A DNA stretch of 10,602 nt from Desulfobulbaceae bacterium. GTDB taxonomy: Bacteria > Desulfobacterota > Desulfobulbia > Desulfobulbales > UBA5123. The position numbers were made by a program, and so were the translations under genes. Location: NCBI GenBank assembly GCA_029865195.1, contig JAOUHH010000069.1:1-10602 (forward strand), written 5' to 3'. Numbering within the stretch: the first letter of the stretch is position 1; each line of letters begins with the position of its first letter. Below, piece by piece: positions 1 through 8,347 of the stretch. The notes beneath the pieces are model-generated. The model saw nothing but the letters and a program-made list of their open reading frames with translations, ran no database searches and had not been told where the DNA came from.

Positions 1-738
1 GCGCGAAAAACGATGCCGGATCGTCGCTTTCCGCGCCACCGTCCCGCATTCCGGCCAGCCGAACTCCGGATTCAAAAACAAGGTATGACCGTCCTTCTCG
101 TAAATCGCAACCGTCGCCCCCGGCAGCTCCGCCATCTCCGCCACCGGCGCGATAATGTCCCGGCGGCCATGCAGCAGGTGTACGTCGTTGACACCAATCC
201 CGCCTCCGGCAACCGGCGCGGTCATAAGGTAATCAAGGCCACGATGCAGCAGCGAAAGGTCCATCGCCGCCAGATAGCGATCCTGCAACGCCTCGACAAA
301 ACGGGCATAAACGGCGCGATCGCCCATGAAACATTTCCGGTAAAAGGAGCGCATGAAGGCGGCGGGGTCGGCGTCCAGATCGTGACGGATCGCCGCGATC
401 TCCGCTTCTGGCCATGATTGTCGCATGGAAAAAAGGAACAGGGAATCCACCCGCTTGGGATGCTCCCGGGCAAAGTCAAGGGCGAGGTTTGCCCCCATGG
501 ACCAGCCGGCCAACCGGATCTTTTGCAGCCCGTTCTCATCAAGAAAGGCGGCCAGGCCGTCGACCAGATCGGCGGGGTCAAGAAAGGCCGCCGGTGCGCA
601 ACAGGCGACCGGCCGCGCCGCCAAGCCGAGAATCCGGCCGTCAAAGCCCCAGCCGGGGAGAAAAACGAGCGGCAATCCGGCCGGCGCACCGTCCGCGCCA
701 TGAGCGCAAGGATGAGAGGGAATAAAGTCTACGGACAC
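1..738 (-). CDS. BioH-like alpha/beta hydrolase, C-terminus cut by window edge (possible fusion to BioC)
   Basis: This is an alpha/beta-fold serine hydrolase resembling the BioH/BioG esterases, which release pimeloyl-ACP from its methyl ester in biotin synthesis. The frame gives 246 residues with no stop. The oxyanion-hole segment LPGWGFDGRIL lies near residues 26-37. The nucleophile elbow GWSMG has Ser80, the acid is probably Asp194 in HGRRD, and the base is His218 in KDGHT. A GTG at 738 is the best start; the only upstream ATG in a nearby frame (about 757) runs straight into a stop. The Shine-Dalgarno is weak. The gene lies 60 bases after glmS on the same strand with no visible terminator, so co-transcription is possible. 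The frame stays open 28 residues past His218, where BioH proteins normally end, and the last residues (ARKATIRHRFSR) resemble the start of BioC methyltransferases. The triad makes the hydrolase call firm. The biotin role is inferred from the sequence style and this edge motif. Confidence 0.78.
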   Translation of the reverse strand, partial: MSVDFIPSHPCAHGADGAPAGLPLVFLPGWGFDGRILGLAARPVACCAPAAFLDPADLVDGLAAFLDENGLQKIRLAGWSMGANLALDFAREHPKRVDSLFLFSMRQSWPEAEIAAIRHDLDADPAAFMRSFYRKCFMGDRAVYARFVEALQDRYLAAMDLSLLHRGLDYLMTAPVAGGGIGVNDVHLLHGRRDIIAPVAEMAELPGATVAIYEKDGHTLFLNPEFGWPECGTVARKATIRHRFSR

Positions 739-798
739 GCGAACAGGCTCACAATCATAAACCGCGCAACGGGGAAACGGACAGGGCAACAGTCATCC

Positions 799-2640
799 CT
801 ATTCCACCGTCACGCTCTTGGCAAGGTTGCGGGGCTGATCGACATCACAACCGCGCAGGGAGGCAATCTCGTAGGAGAGCAGCTGCAGCGGCACCGTATA
901 CAGAATCGGCGCCAGATCCTCATGGAGTGCGGGCAGGGCAACACAACGGTCGCCGATCCTGGCAAGGCTGGCATCACCCGCGCTGCCGATCAGAATCAGG
1001 CGGCCGCGCCGTGCCTTGACCTCCTCCACGTTGGAGATAACCTTCTCGTACACCCCGTCCTGCGGGACCAGAGCGAGGACGGGCATCTCATCGTCGATGA
1101 GGGCAATGGGGCCATGCTTGAGTTCGCCGGCCGCATACCCCTCGGCATGGATGTAGGAGATCTCCTTGAGCTTCAGGGCGCCTTCGAGGGCGATGGGGAA
1201 GTTGACCCCGCGCCCCAAATAAAGGAAATCCCGGCTCTTGGCGAACTCCTCGGCAATCACCGCCGTCTCCTCCTGCAGGCGCGGCAGTTCGCCCTCGAGC
1301 ATGGCGGGCAGGCTCAGCAAACCCTGCGCCAGCGCCAGGCCGTCGGCGGCGGTAATGGTCTGCCGCACCCGGCCGAGGTAAAGGGTGAGCAGAAACAGGG
1401 CGGTCAACTGGCAGGTAAAGGCCTTGGTGGAGGCCACCCCGATCTCCGGGCCGGCGTGGGTATAGATCACCCCGTCCGCCTCCCGGGTCATGGTGCTGCC
1501 GACCACGTTGCAGATGGTGACCACCGTCGCGCCCATGGCCTTGGCCCGCCGCAATCCCGCCAAGGTATCGGCGGTCTCGCCGGACTGGGAGATGGGGATC
1601 ACCAACACCTTGTCGTTCACCAGCAGCCGCCGGTAGCGGAACTCCGAGGCGATGTCCACCTCCACCGGGATGCCGACCCACTTCTCCAGCCAGTACTTGG
1701 CGACCAGGGCGGCGTGCCAGGAGGTGCCGCAGGCCACCAGGGCGATCCGCTCGATGCCGCAGAGCTTCTCCGCCGCAAGGCCGATTTCGGGCAGATCCAC
1801 CACGCCGGTCTCGGGATCGACGCGCCCCCGGTAGGTATTCAGAATCGCCTGCGGCTGCTCGTAGATCTCCTTCAGCATGAAATGCTTGTAGCCGCCCTTC
1901 TCGGCCATGGAGGCATTCCAGTCGATGGTGTGGATCTTCTTGGTGACCGCCGCACCGCCAACGAGCGATTCCACCCGCCAGTGGTTGCGGCCGAGCACCG
2001 CCAGTTCCTGGTCGTCTAAAAATATCACCTGTTTGGTATAGGGCAGCAACGCCGGGATATCGGAGGCCATCAGACAGCCGCCCCCCTCCTTGACCCCCAG
2101 GACCAGCGGGCTCTGATTGCGCACCGCGACCAGGATGTCCGGCTCGCCGGTCCACATCACGCCCAATGCATAGGAGCCCACCACCTGCGCGAGGGCCTTG
2201 CGTACCGCCGCCACCAGATCCCCGTCAAGCTGCTCCTCGATCAGGTGCGCCAGCACCTCGGTATCGGTCTCCGACTGGAAAACATGGCCGCGCGCCTGCA
2301 ACCCTTCCCGCAAGGTGTGGTAGTTCTCGATGATGCCGTTATGCACCACCACCAACTCGCCGGTGCAGTCGGTGTGGGGATGGGCGTTCTTCTCCGACGG
2401 CGCGCCGTGGGTGGCCCATCGGGTATGGCCGAGACCGATGGTGCTGTCGAGATCGGCGACCTTCTCCATCTTCTCCTCGAGGTTGGCAAGCTTGCCCTCG
2501 CTGCGATACTTGTGCAGCCTGCCCTCCTGCAGATAAACGAGCCCGGCGGAATCATAGCCCCGGTACTCCAGACGCTTGAGCCCTTCCAGAATGATCGGCA
2601 CCACCCGCCGCTCCCCTACGTATCCGACAATCCCACACAT
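799..2640 (-). CDS. glmS: Glutamine--fructose-6-phosphate aminotransferase (isomerizing)
   Basis: GlmS makes glucosamine-6-phosphate from fructose-6-phosphate and glutamine. This is the first committed step toward UDP-GlcNAc for peptidoglycan and lipopolysaccharide, and it is cytoplasmic. The 613 residues match the family length of about 609. The N-terminal glutaminase domain (about 1-240) starts MCGIVGYVG, so Cys2 becomes the N-terminal nucleophile once Met is removed. RWATHG (75-80) and NGIIENY (101-107) bind glutamine. Two SIS sugar-isomerase domains follow: the first (about 292-430) has CGTSWHA and SQSGETADT (351-359), and the second (about 460-600) has AEGYAAGELKHGP with Glu506 and His509. 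The tail DQPRNLAKSVTVE carries the Lys608 that forms the fructose-6-phosphate Schiff base. All key residues are present. The start is fixed by the obligatory Met-Cys. The gene lies 84 bases after the nifS-like gene; no clear promoter or terminator is visible there, nor a glmS ribozyme, for which 84 bases would be too short. Confidence 0.98.
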   Translation of the reverse strand: MCGIVGYVGERRVVPIILEGLKRLEYRGYDSAGLVYLQEGRLHKYRSEGKLANLEEKMEKVADLDSTIGLGHTRWATHGAPSEKNAHPHTDCTGELVVVHNGIIENYHTLREGLQARGHVFQSETDTEVLAHLIEEQLDGDLVAAVRKALAQVVGSYALGVMWTGEPDILVAVRNQSPLVLGVKEGGGCLMASDIPALLPYTKQVIFLDDQELAVLGRNHWRVESLVGGAAVTKKIHTIDWNASMAEKGGYKHFMLKEIYEQPQAILNTYRGRVDPETGVVDLPEIGLAAEKLCGIERIALVACGTSWHAALVAKYWLEKWVGIPVEVDIASEFRYRRLLVNDKVLVIPISQSGETADTLAGLRRAKAMGATVVTICNVVGSTMTREADGVIYTHAGPEIGVASTKAFTCQLTALFLLTLYLGRVRQTITAADGLALAQGLLSLPAMLEGELPRLQEETAVIAEEFAKSRDFLYLGRGVNFPIALEGALKLKEISYIHAEGYAAGELKHGPIALIDDEMPVLALVPQDGVYEKVISNVEEVKARRGRLILIGSAGDASLARIGDRCVALPALHEDLAPILYTVPLQLLSYEIASLRGCDVDQPRNLAKSVTVE

Positions 2641-2724
2641 ATGCTTTTCTCGTTGCTAGTTGTTATCGATGAGGAAGATGCATTGTCTCGACGCACCAAC
2701 GATGCCGGTGACACAATTTGTTTC

Positions 2725-3876
2725 CTAGAGGGCAAACCCCTGCCGGGATTTGGCGACAATCCCCGGCAGCAGGGCCAGGAGCTCGTCCACCTCCGCCATG
2801 GTGTTGAACCGGCTCAGACTGATCCGCAGGGTGCCGTGCAGATACGCCTCCGCCACCCCCATCGCCCGCAGCACGTGGGACGGATCAAGGTCACCGCTGT
2901 GACAGGCGGCATGGGCCGAAACGGCTATCCCCCGCTCGTCGAGCTCCTGGATCATCGCCGCCCCGGAGGCATGCTTGAAGCTGACGTTGCAGGTGTTGGC
3001 GAGCCGCGCCATCCCGCCGCCGTTGATCGTCGCCTCGGGGATCTGGGCGAGGATGCCGGCCTCGAGGCGGTCCCGCATCGCCCGCAGCTGTTCGGCGTGC
3101 TCGGCGACGCCGCCGCCGGCAAGCTCGCAGGCCTTGCCGAAGCCGACGATCCCGGCCACGTTTTCGGTGCCGGTGCGCTGGCCGTGTTCCTGACCGCTAC
3201 CCATGATCATCGGCGTCACCGGCACGGTCCGGCGGGCGTAAAGAAGGCCCGCGCCCTTGGGGCCGTGCAGCTTGTGCGCAGAAACGGTCAGGTAGTCAAC
3301 CGGCAGGGCGGCAAGATCGAGGGAAAATTTCCCGGCCATCTGCACCGCGTCGCAGTGGAAGAACACCCCCCGCTCACGGCAGAGCGCGCCGATCTTGTCA
3401 ACGGGCCAGAGGACGCCGGTCTCGTTGTTCGCCCCCATCAGGGAAACCAGCGCGGTGTCGGGCCGGATCGCCGCCGCAAGATCGGCAATGTCCAAGGCGC
3501 CCCGGTGGTCCACCGGCAGGATCGTCAGCTCGTAGCCGAACCGCTGCCGCAGGAAGGCGAGCGGCGCCAGTACCGAGGCGTGCTCCACCGCCGAGGTGAC
3601 GAGATGCTTGCGCTCGGGATGGGCGAGCACCGCGCTCCAGATCGCCAGGTTATTGGCCTCGGAGCCGCCGCTGGTGAAGATCACCCGGTTGGGCGCGCCG
3701 CCGAGAAACGCCGCCGCCTGCTGCCGCGCCGTTTCGATGCCGCCGTGGGCCGCCTCGCCGAAACGGTGGCCGCTGGAAGGGTTGCCGAACCGATCGTCGA
3801 GGTAGGGCAGCATCGCCGCGCGCACCGCCGGCTCGAGGGGGGTGGTGGCGTTGTTGTCGAAATAGATCTTTCGCAT
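2725..3876 (-). CDS. NifS/IscS-family cysteine desulfurase, paired with nadA
   Basis: This is a PLP-dependent enzyme that takes sulfur from L-cysteine as an enzyme persulfide and passes it to Fe-S cluster assembly or other acceptors. The 383 residues form a complete fold-type I aminotransferase-class enzyme. It opens with IYFDNNATTPLEP. The cofactor loop TSGGSEANN is at 68-76, His99 stacks on PLP, ANNETG is at 149-154, and Asp176 and Gln179 contact the ring. The Schiff-base lysine is Lys202 in SAHKLHGPKG. The catalytic loop HAACHSGDLDPSHVL supplies Cys325; group I enzymes more often have GSACSSG there. ATG 3876 is only 2 bases after the nadA stop, which implies translational coupling. A NifS-like desulfurase beside NAD-synthesis genes is also known in Bacillus subtilis. 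Here it most likely serves the NadA [4Fe-4S] cluster, but a general IscS role cannot be excluded because no iscU or iscR is in view. The family call is certain; the dedicated partner is inferred. Confidence 0.95.
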   Translation of the reverse strand: MRKIYFDNNATTPLEPAVRAAMLPYLDDRFGNPSSGHRFGEAAHGGIETARQQAAAFLGGAPNRVIFTSGGSEANNLAIWSAVLAHPERKHLVTSAVEHASVLAPLAFLRQRFGYELTILPVDHRGALDIADLAAAIRPDTALVSLMGANNETGVLWPVDKIGALCRERGVFFHCDAVQMAGKFSLDLAALPVDYLTVSAHKLHGPKGAGLLYARRTVPVTPMIMGSGQEHGQRTGTENVAGIVGFGKACELAGGGVAEHAEQLRAMRDRLEAGILAQIPEATINGGGMARLANTCNVSFKHASGAAMIQELDERGIAVSAHAACHSGDLDPSHVLRAMGVAEAYLHGTLRISLSRFNTMAEVDELLALLPGIVAKSRQGFAL

Positions 3877-3878
3877 GG

Positions 3879-4970
<1,092 letters not shown>

Positions 4971-4982
4971 TCGCTTCATCCT

Positions 4983-5014
4983 AAAAAGCGGGAGGGGCAA
5001 AACGCCCCTCCCGC
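4983..5014 (-). terminator. Strong intrinsic terminator between the S30AE-CSD gene and nadA
   Basis: The plus-strand arms 4988-4998 and 5004-5014 pair perfectly over 11 base pairs, nearly all G-C, around a 5-base loop. Read on the minus strand, the hairpin is followed at once by five T residues (4987-4983), which is the classic intrinsic form. No T-tract follows on the plus strand, so it acts leftward. It ends the S30AE-CSD transcript 76 bases after that stop. Unusually, the T-tract touches the nadA Shine-Dalgarno (4982-4979), so it also sits in the nadA leader and could work as an attenuator. Confidence 0.9.
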
Positions 5015-5048
5015 ATGCTCACGTAACCGATCCAGCCATCATCGCCGT

Positions 5049-5066
5049 GCAGCAACGAACCGCTGC
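5049..5066 (-). other. Small hairpin upstream of the nadA terminator
   Basis: On the minus strand, GCAGC and GCTGC arms pair, extended by two possible G-U pairs around a TTCG loop. The hairpin lies about 35 bases before the terminator stem, between the S30AE-CSD stop and nadA. It could be part of a leader structure with the terminator. It is short and could be chance in GC-rich DNA. Confidence 0.3.
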
Positions 5067-5089
5067 CGCGGCCAATGGTGGCAATGGTC

Positions 5090-5623
5090 TTATTTGGCCG
5101 ATTTCACCCAGGTTGCCGTCGGCCCCTTGTCGCCCTCGCCCTCGCCGAAACGAACCGCGTCGCCCTCGGCCAGTTGCTGCATGGAGATATCCTTCAGGGA
5201 ATTCTCGTGGAAATACACTTCCTTCCCCTGCGGGGTGACGATAAAGCCGTATGATTCAAACGGGAACAGGCTCTTGATCGAGCCGCTGCTGATGGTCGCT
5301 CCTGCCGGCTCCGCCTCCTTGACCGTCTGCCGCCGCTTGCGCTGCAACTCCTTCAACTGATTGCCAAGGGTATCAAAGGCGTCGCCCAGCAACGGCCGGA
5401 CAGACTCGCCCTTCCGCTTTACGACCACCGTGTCATTGGGAACAGAGGCGACAACCACCAGCTCGTAGCCGCCTTTCTGGTGTTGCGAAGTACTTTCGAC
5501 TGTGACCCGCAGATGATGAACCAGACCGGGATGATGCCGGATAAGTCGCTCCTTCTCCTCTTCGATTTTGTCCTGCCATGATTTTCTGATCTCCAGCTTG
5601 CGGCCTTCAACTTGAAGTTCCAT
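5090..5623 (-). CDS. S30AE (HPF/RaiA-like) and cold-shock domain fusion protein
   Basis: The 177-residue protein has two parts. Residues 1-97 look like the S30AE fold of ribosome-hibernation factors (HPF, RaiA/YfiA): an early strand, a helix rich in Lys/Glu with HHPGLVHHLRVTVE, a strand pair ending ELVVVASVPNDTVVVKR, and a helix DAFDTLGNQLKELQRKRRQ. After a short linker, residues 112-176 form a cold-shock OB fold: GSIKSLFPFESYGFIVT (RNP1-like), EVYFHENSL (RNP2-like), LAEGDAVRF and GPTATWV. The usual KWFN is altered to KSLF and the Gly-Phe-Gly of RNP1 to Tyr-Gly-Phe, so RNA binding may be weaker or different. ATG 5623 follows a strong GGAGG at 5 bases spacing. The gene stands alone, with a candidate promoter upstream and a terminator downstream. 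It probably binds ribosomes or RNA under stress or in stationary phase. The domains are clear; the function is inferred. Confidence 0.88.
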   Translation of the reverse strand: MELQVEGRKLEIRKSWQDKIEEEKERLIRHHPGLVHHLRVTVESTSQHQKGGYELVVVASVPNDTVVVKRKGESVRPLLGDAFDTLGNQLKELQRKRRQTVKEAEPAGATISSGSIKSLFPFESYGFIVTPQGKEVYFHENSLKDISMQQLAEGDAVRFGEGEGDKGPTATWVKSAK

Positions 5624-5657
5624 ACACTCCTCCGTTAGATATTAGATACGCAGCGGG

Positions 5658-5674
5658 CGACCGTCCTGCGGTCG
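5658..5674 (-). other. Leader hairpin of the S30AE-CSD gene
   Basis: CGACCG (5658-5663) and CGGTCG (5669-5674) pair perfectly around a 5-base loop in the untranslated leader, about 35 bases before the start codon. Cold-shock mRNAs often carry structured leaders, but a regulatory role here is only a guess. Confidence 0.4.
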
Positions 5675-5711
5675 ACCACCGATTGGAGACTTCTCTCACA
5701 GTTCGCTCATG

Positions 5712-5740
5712 CCTATAATATAGCGAGCCTGCCCGTCCAA
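5712..5740 (-). promoter_or_regulatory. Candidate sigma70-type promoter for the S30AE-CSD gene
   Basis: On the minus strand TTGGAC (5740-5735) and TATAGG (5717-5712) are separated by 17 bases, inside a locally AT-rich patch of the 163-base gap between nagZ and the S30AE-CSD gene. The match is only partial: 3 of 6 bases in the -35 box and 4 of 6 in the -10 box. A start about 80 bases before the gene would place the 5658-5674 hairpin in the leader. The rest of this gap shows no gene. Confidence 0.35.
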
Positions 5741-5786
5741 CACAACCTCACAAATCACCGACCACCCTTAAAAAATTGCCCGTCAC

Positions 5787-6803
5787 TCAAGAGGCGGCGC
5801 AGTACCGTTGCTGCACCGCGCCAATCCGCCGACGGGATGCGTCCAGCCGCACGGCGGAAATCTCGCCCGCCGCGACAGCCGCCAGCACCCTGGCGTGGGC
5901 CTGCCGGATCTTGGCATGATCGTGACAGATCAGCAGCAGATCGGCCCCGGCCAGGAAGCTGGCATGCGCCGCCCCGGCCACCGTGCCGTTGTTTTCGATG
6001 GCCCCCATCTCGAGATCGTCGGTGATGACCATCCCGTCATAGCCGATCTCCCGCCGCAGGATGCCCTCGAGAATCAGGGCGGAAAGGGTTGCCGGATGCT
6101 CGGCGTCGACCGCGCTGTAGATGGTATGCGAGGTCATGAACGCCGCCACCCCCGCCTGCGCCGCGGCCCGAAACGGCGCCAGATCGATCTCGTCGAGCTG
6201 CCGGCGCGATTGCGAAACCGTCGGCAGATGCAGATGCGGATCGATCACCGCCGCCCCGAGGCCGGGAAAATGCTTCACACAGGCCGCCACCCCGGCCGCC
6301 TGCAGGTCATCGATAATCAGGCAACCAAGGACACCAACCCGCTCGGGATCGGCCCCCAGGGAGCGGCGCTCCATGAACCGCCCCTCGCCGGCCGGACAAA
6401 CGTCGAGCACCGGCGCCAGGTTCATGTTGATGCCGACCTCGCGCAGTTCCCGCCCGCAAACGGTGGCATAATCCCGCACCGCCGCCTCAGGCTCGGGGCT
6501 GTTCGCCAACACCCGCGCGTCGGGAAACTGGGTGAACGGCGGCCCGAGTCTGGCCACCGTACCCCCCTCCTGATCGATGGAGATCAGCGGCAACGGCAAC
6601 CCCTGCCCCCGGCAGAGGTCGTTCAATGCCTCGCAGAGCTGCCGCAACTGGTCCGGATCGGCGACATTGCGCTTGAAAAGGATAAAATTATGGATCCGAC
6701 AATCCCGGACCAGGGCGACGGTGGAATCATCCAGCGCAAGGCCGGGCAACCCGACCATAAACAGATCGCCCACCGCTGCCGCCTGTGCATCAACGTGCTG
6801 CAT
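5787..6803 (-). CDS. nagZ: Beta-N-acetylhexosaminidase NagZ (GH3)
   Basis: NagZ is a cytoplasmic family GH3 enzyme that removes N-acetylglucosamine from anhydro-muropeptides in peptidoglycan recycling. The 338 residues match E. coli NagZ (341) and there is no signal peptide. Visible signatures are ILFKRNV (41-47), SIDQEGGTVARL (75-86), the KHFPG loop (177-181) with Asp188 and His190 as the NagZ-type Asp-His acid/base dyad, and ITDDLEMGAI with nucleophile Asp262. The loop reads PGLG, where most NagZ have PGHG. ATG 6803 was chosen because a GGGAGG site lies about 7 bases upstream. A longer frame from TTG 6857 lacks such a site and would lie deep inside queC. The start overlaps the last 14 bases of queC, so translation is probably coupled. 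After the stop there is a T-run at about 5769-5774 but no convincing hairpin. Confidence 0.95.
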   Translation of the reverse strand: MQHVDAQAAAVGDLFMVGLPGLALDDSTVALVRDCRIHNFILFKRNVADPDQLRQLCEALNDLCRGQGLPLPLISIDQEGGTVARLGPPFTQFPDARVLANSPEPEAAVRDYATVCGRELREVGINMNLAPVLDVCPAGEGRFMERRSLGADPERVGVLGCLIIDDLQAAGVAACVKHFPGLGAAVIDPHLHLPTVSQSRRQLDEIDLAPFRAAAQAGVAAFMTSHTIYSAVDAEHPATLSALILEGILRREIGYDGMVITDDLEMGAIENNGTVAGAAHASFLAGADLLLICHDHAKIRQAHARVLAAVAAGEISAVRLDASRRRIGAVQQRYCAAS

Positions 6804-7515
6804 CAACACCCCTCCCTTCCCGATAGGGTACAGGATCAACAAGGCCCGCCTCGGCAAACCCCTTCAACCGCAGGCGGCAGGCATCACACCCGCCGCAGGC
6901 CCTGCCGTCCGGATCTGGATCATAGCAGCTGTGGGTCTGGGAGTAATCGACCCCCAGGGCAACCCCCCGCTGGATGATCTCCTTCTTGGTCATCTGCATC
7001 AGCGGCGCGTGGATGGAGAGCCTCCGCCCCTCGACCCCGGCCTTGGTGGCGAGGTTGGCCATGCGGGCGAAGGCTTCGAGATACTCGGGTCGGCAATCGG
7101 GGTAGCCGCTGTAATCCATGGCATTGACGCCGATGAAGATATCGGCGGCGCCGACCACCTCCGCCCAGGCCATGGCATAGGCCAAGAAGATGGTGTTGCG
7201 CCCCGGCACGTAGGTCACCGGGATGCCGGTCTCGATCTCGGCAAACGCCCGCCCCTTCGGAACCGCGGTGGCGGTGGTCAGCGCCGAGCCGCCGATCCGG
7301 TCGAGATCGCCCCGCAGGACCAGATGTTCACAGCCCGCCTGCGCGGCCACCTTCGCCGCCCGCGCAAGCTCGATCTCCTGCCGCTGGCCGTAAGCGAAAC
7401 TCAGGCAACAGCATTGATAGCCCGCCGCTTGGGCAATGGCCAGTACCGTGGTCGAATCAAGACCGCCGCTCAGCAGCACCACCGCCTTGGGTTTTTTCTC
7501 TTTCTCTTCGCTCAT
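6790..7515 (-). CDS. queC: 7-cyano-7-deazaguanine synthase QueC
   Basis: QueC uses ATP and ammonia to turn 7-carboxy-7-deazaguanine into preQ0, the precursor of queuosine in tRNA and of some 7-deazaguanine DNA modifications. The protein is 241 residues, near the usual 220-240. The PP-loop LLSGGLDSTT is at about 15-24, FAYGQRQEIE at about 40-49, TYVPGRNTIFLAYA at about 101-114 and GVNAMDYSGYPDCRP at about 129-143. The C-terminal zinc site has four cysteines in HSCYDPDPDGRACGGCDACR. ATG 7515 is preferred because AAGGGA lies 9 bases upstream; an in-frame ATG at 7524 directly abuts that site. The gene is 40 bases after sfsA and overlaps nagZ by 14 bases. No queD, queE or queF is in the window, so it is separated from its pathway partners here. 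No DNA-modification genes (dpd type) are nearby, so the tRNA role is the likely one. Confidence 0.96.
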   Translation of the reverse strand: MSEEKEKKPKAVVLLSGGLDSTTVLAIAQAAGYQCCCLSFAYGQRQEIELARAAKVAAQAGCEHLVLRGDLDRIGGSALTTATAVPKGRAFAEIETGIPVTYVPGRNTIFLAYAMAWAEVVGAADIFIGVNAMDYSGYPDCRPEYLEAFARMANLATKAGVEGRRLSIHAPLMQMTKKEIIQRGVALGVDYSQTHSCYDPDPDGRACGGCDACRLRLKGFAEAGLVDPVPYREGRGVDAAR

Positions 7516-7555
7516 CCGCACCATTCCCTTGCTTGCAAGCCTTCGGCATCGGCCA

Positions 7556-8251
7556 TCACAACCGCACCGGCAAACCCTTGGCGACCCGGATCGCCTCCGG
7601 CCCCACCTCGGCCCGATAGGCCAACACCGTTACCCCCTCGGCCGCCACCCGTCGGAGCGTCGCCGCGTAGACAGGATCGATGTGCGCGGCCGGGCTGAAA
7701 TACTCGCCGTCGCCTCGCTGCACACAGAAGAAGATCACCGCCCCGAAGCCTTGCCGTCGCAATGCCGCCAACTCCTCAAGGTGCCTGGCGCCCCTCACGG
7801 TTACCGCGTCGGGGAACATGGCCACGCCGTTTTCCACCAGGGTGCAGTTTTTCACCTCCACATAGATTTGCCGCTCACCCTGCCGGAGCAGCAAATCCAA
7901 ACGGCTGTGGTCGGACACCTTGACCTCGGCGCGGATATCGTCGACGGGGCCGATCTCGCCAACCACCCCGGTCGCGAAGGCCTCCCGCACCAGATGGTTG
8001 GTGCGGGAGGTGTTGATGCCGACCCAGCCGCCGTTCACGTAAACCATTTCCCAGGTATATGGATACTTGCGGCTGGGATTGGCGGCCCGCGACAGCAGCA
8101 CCGGGCTGCCCTCCACGCCGCAGCCGGCCATGCTGCCGGAATTGGGGCAATGCACGGTGCACAGCGTGCCGTCGGCAAGCCGCACATCGGCCAAGAACCG
8201 CTTATAACGCCTGAGCAAGGTGGCCGGCAACAATGTTTGCTCGAATTTCAT
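7556..8251 (-). CDS. sfsA: DNA/RNA nuclease SfsA
   Basis: This is an SfsA-family protein of 231 residues (family about 230-240). It was first described in E. coli as a suppressor affecting maltose fermentation and later treated as a sugar-fermentation-linked nucleic-acid-binding nuclease; its physiological job is unclear. The N-terminal OB-like part holds VHCPNSGSM (33-41), MAGC and the RKYPYTWEMV motif (61-70). The C-terminal PD-(D/E)xK-type core shows SRLDLLL with Asp119, YVEVKNCTL with Glu132 and Lys134, and FPDAVTVRGARHLEEL (146-161). The catalytic pattern D...ExK is intact. ATG 8251 follows a modest GGA-containing site. The gene heads the leftward sfsA-queC-nagZ run and diverges from the flhX-like gene across a 96-base gap. 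The family is certain; no functional link to queC or nagZ is evident. Confidence 0.95.
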   Translation of the reverse strand: MKFEQTLLPATLLRRYKRFLADVRLADGTLCTVHCPNSGSMAGCGVEGSPVLLSRAANPSRKYPYTWEMVYVNGGWVGINTSRTNHLVREAFATGVVGEIGPVDDIRAEVKVSDHSRLDLLLRQGERQIYVEVKNCTLVENGVAMFPDAVTVRGARHLEELAALRRQGFGAVIFFCVQRGDGEYFSPAAHIDPVYAATLRRVAAEGVTVLAYRAEVGPEAIRVAKGLPVRL

Positions 8252-8266
8252 GCCGTTCCACTTTAT

Positions 8267-8272
8267 TATAAT
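8267..8272 (+). promoter_or_regulatory. Possible -10 element in the sfsA/flhX divergent gap
   Basis: A perfect TATAAT lies in the only AT-rich patch of the 96-base gap between the divergent sfsA and flhX-like genes. The patch is part of a small inverted repeat (TATAA, two bases, TTATA). No good -35 box stands at the right distance on either strand, so direction and use are uncertain. Confidence 0.25.
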
Positions 8273-8347
8273 GTTATAGAGAAACCATCATGGACCCGAG
8301 GCGCGGCACCCCGCTTCGCCGACACCCCCCGGAGCTTCCCGCGCATA

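Noticed and set aside
418..2019. 533-codon open frame on the plus strand opposite glmS and the hydrolase
   Set aside because: It is antisense to clear genes, low in complexity (Gly/Gln/His/Arg rich) and matches no family I recognise. Such frames are common opposite GC-rich genes.
2641..2724. Promoter, terminator or riboregulator in the 84-base nifS-glmS gap
   Set aside because: No convincing -35/-10 pair, hairpin with T-tract or known RNA motif was found.
4971..5000. Longer nadA start at TTG 5000 or ATG 4979
   Set aside because: The TTG lies in the terminator loop, and ATG 4979 abuts the AGG; ATG 4970 has AGGA at 8 bases.
5760..5786. Terminator after nagZ
   Set aside because: There is a run of six T on the minus strand but only a weak, bulged stem before it.
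6804..6857. Longer nagZ start at TTG 6857
   Set aside because: It would overlap queC by 68 bases without a ribosome site, while ATG 6803 has a strong one.
7531..7540. Palindrome GCTTGCAAGC between sfsA and queC as an operator
   Set aside because: A single 10-base palindrome with no promoter nearby is not enough evidence.
5808..7698. Plus-strand frames of 389 and 373 codons opposite nagZ and queC
   Set aside because: They are shadows of nagZ and queC with no domain signature and no ribosome site.
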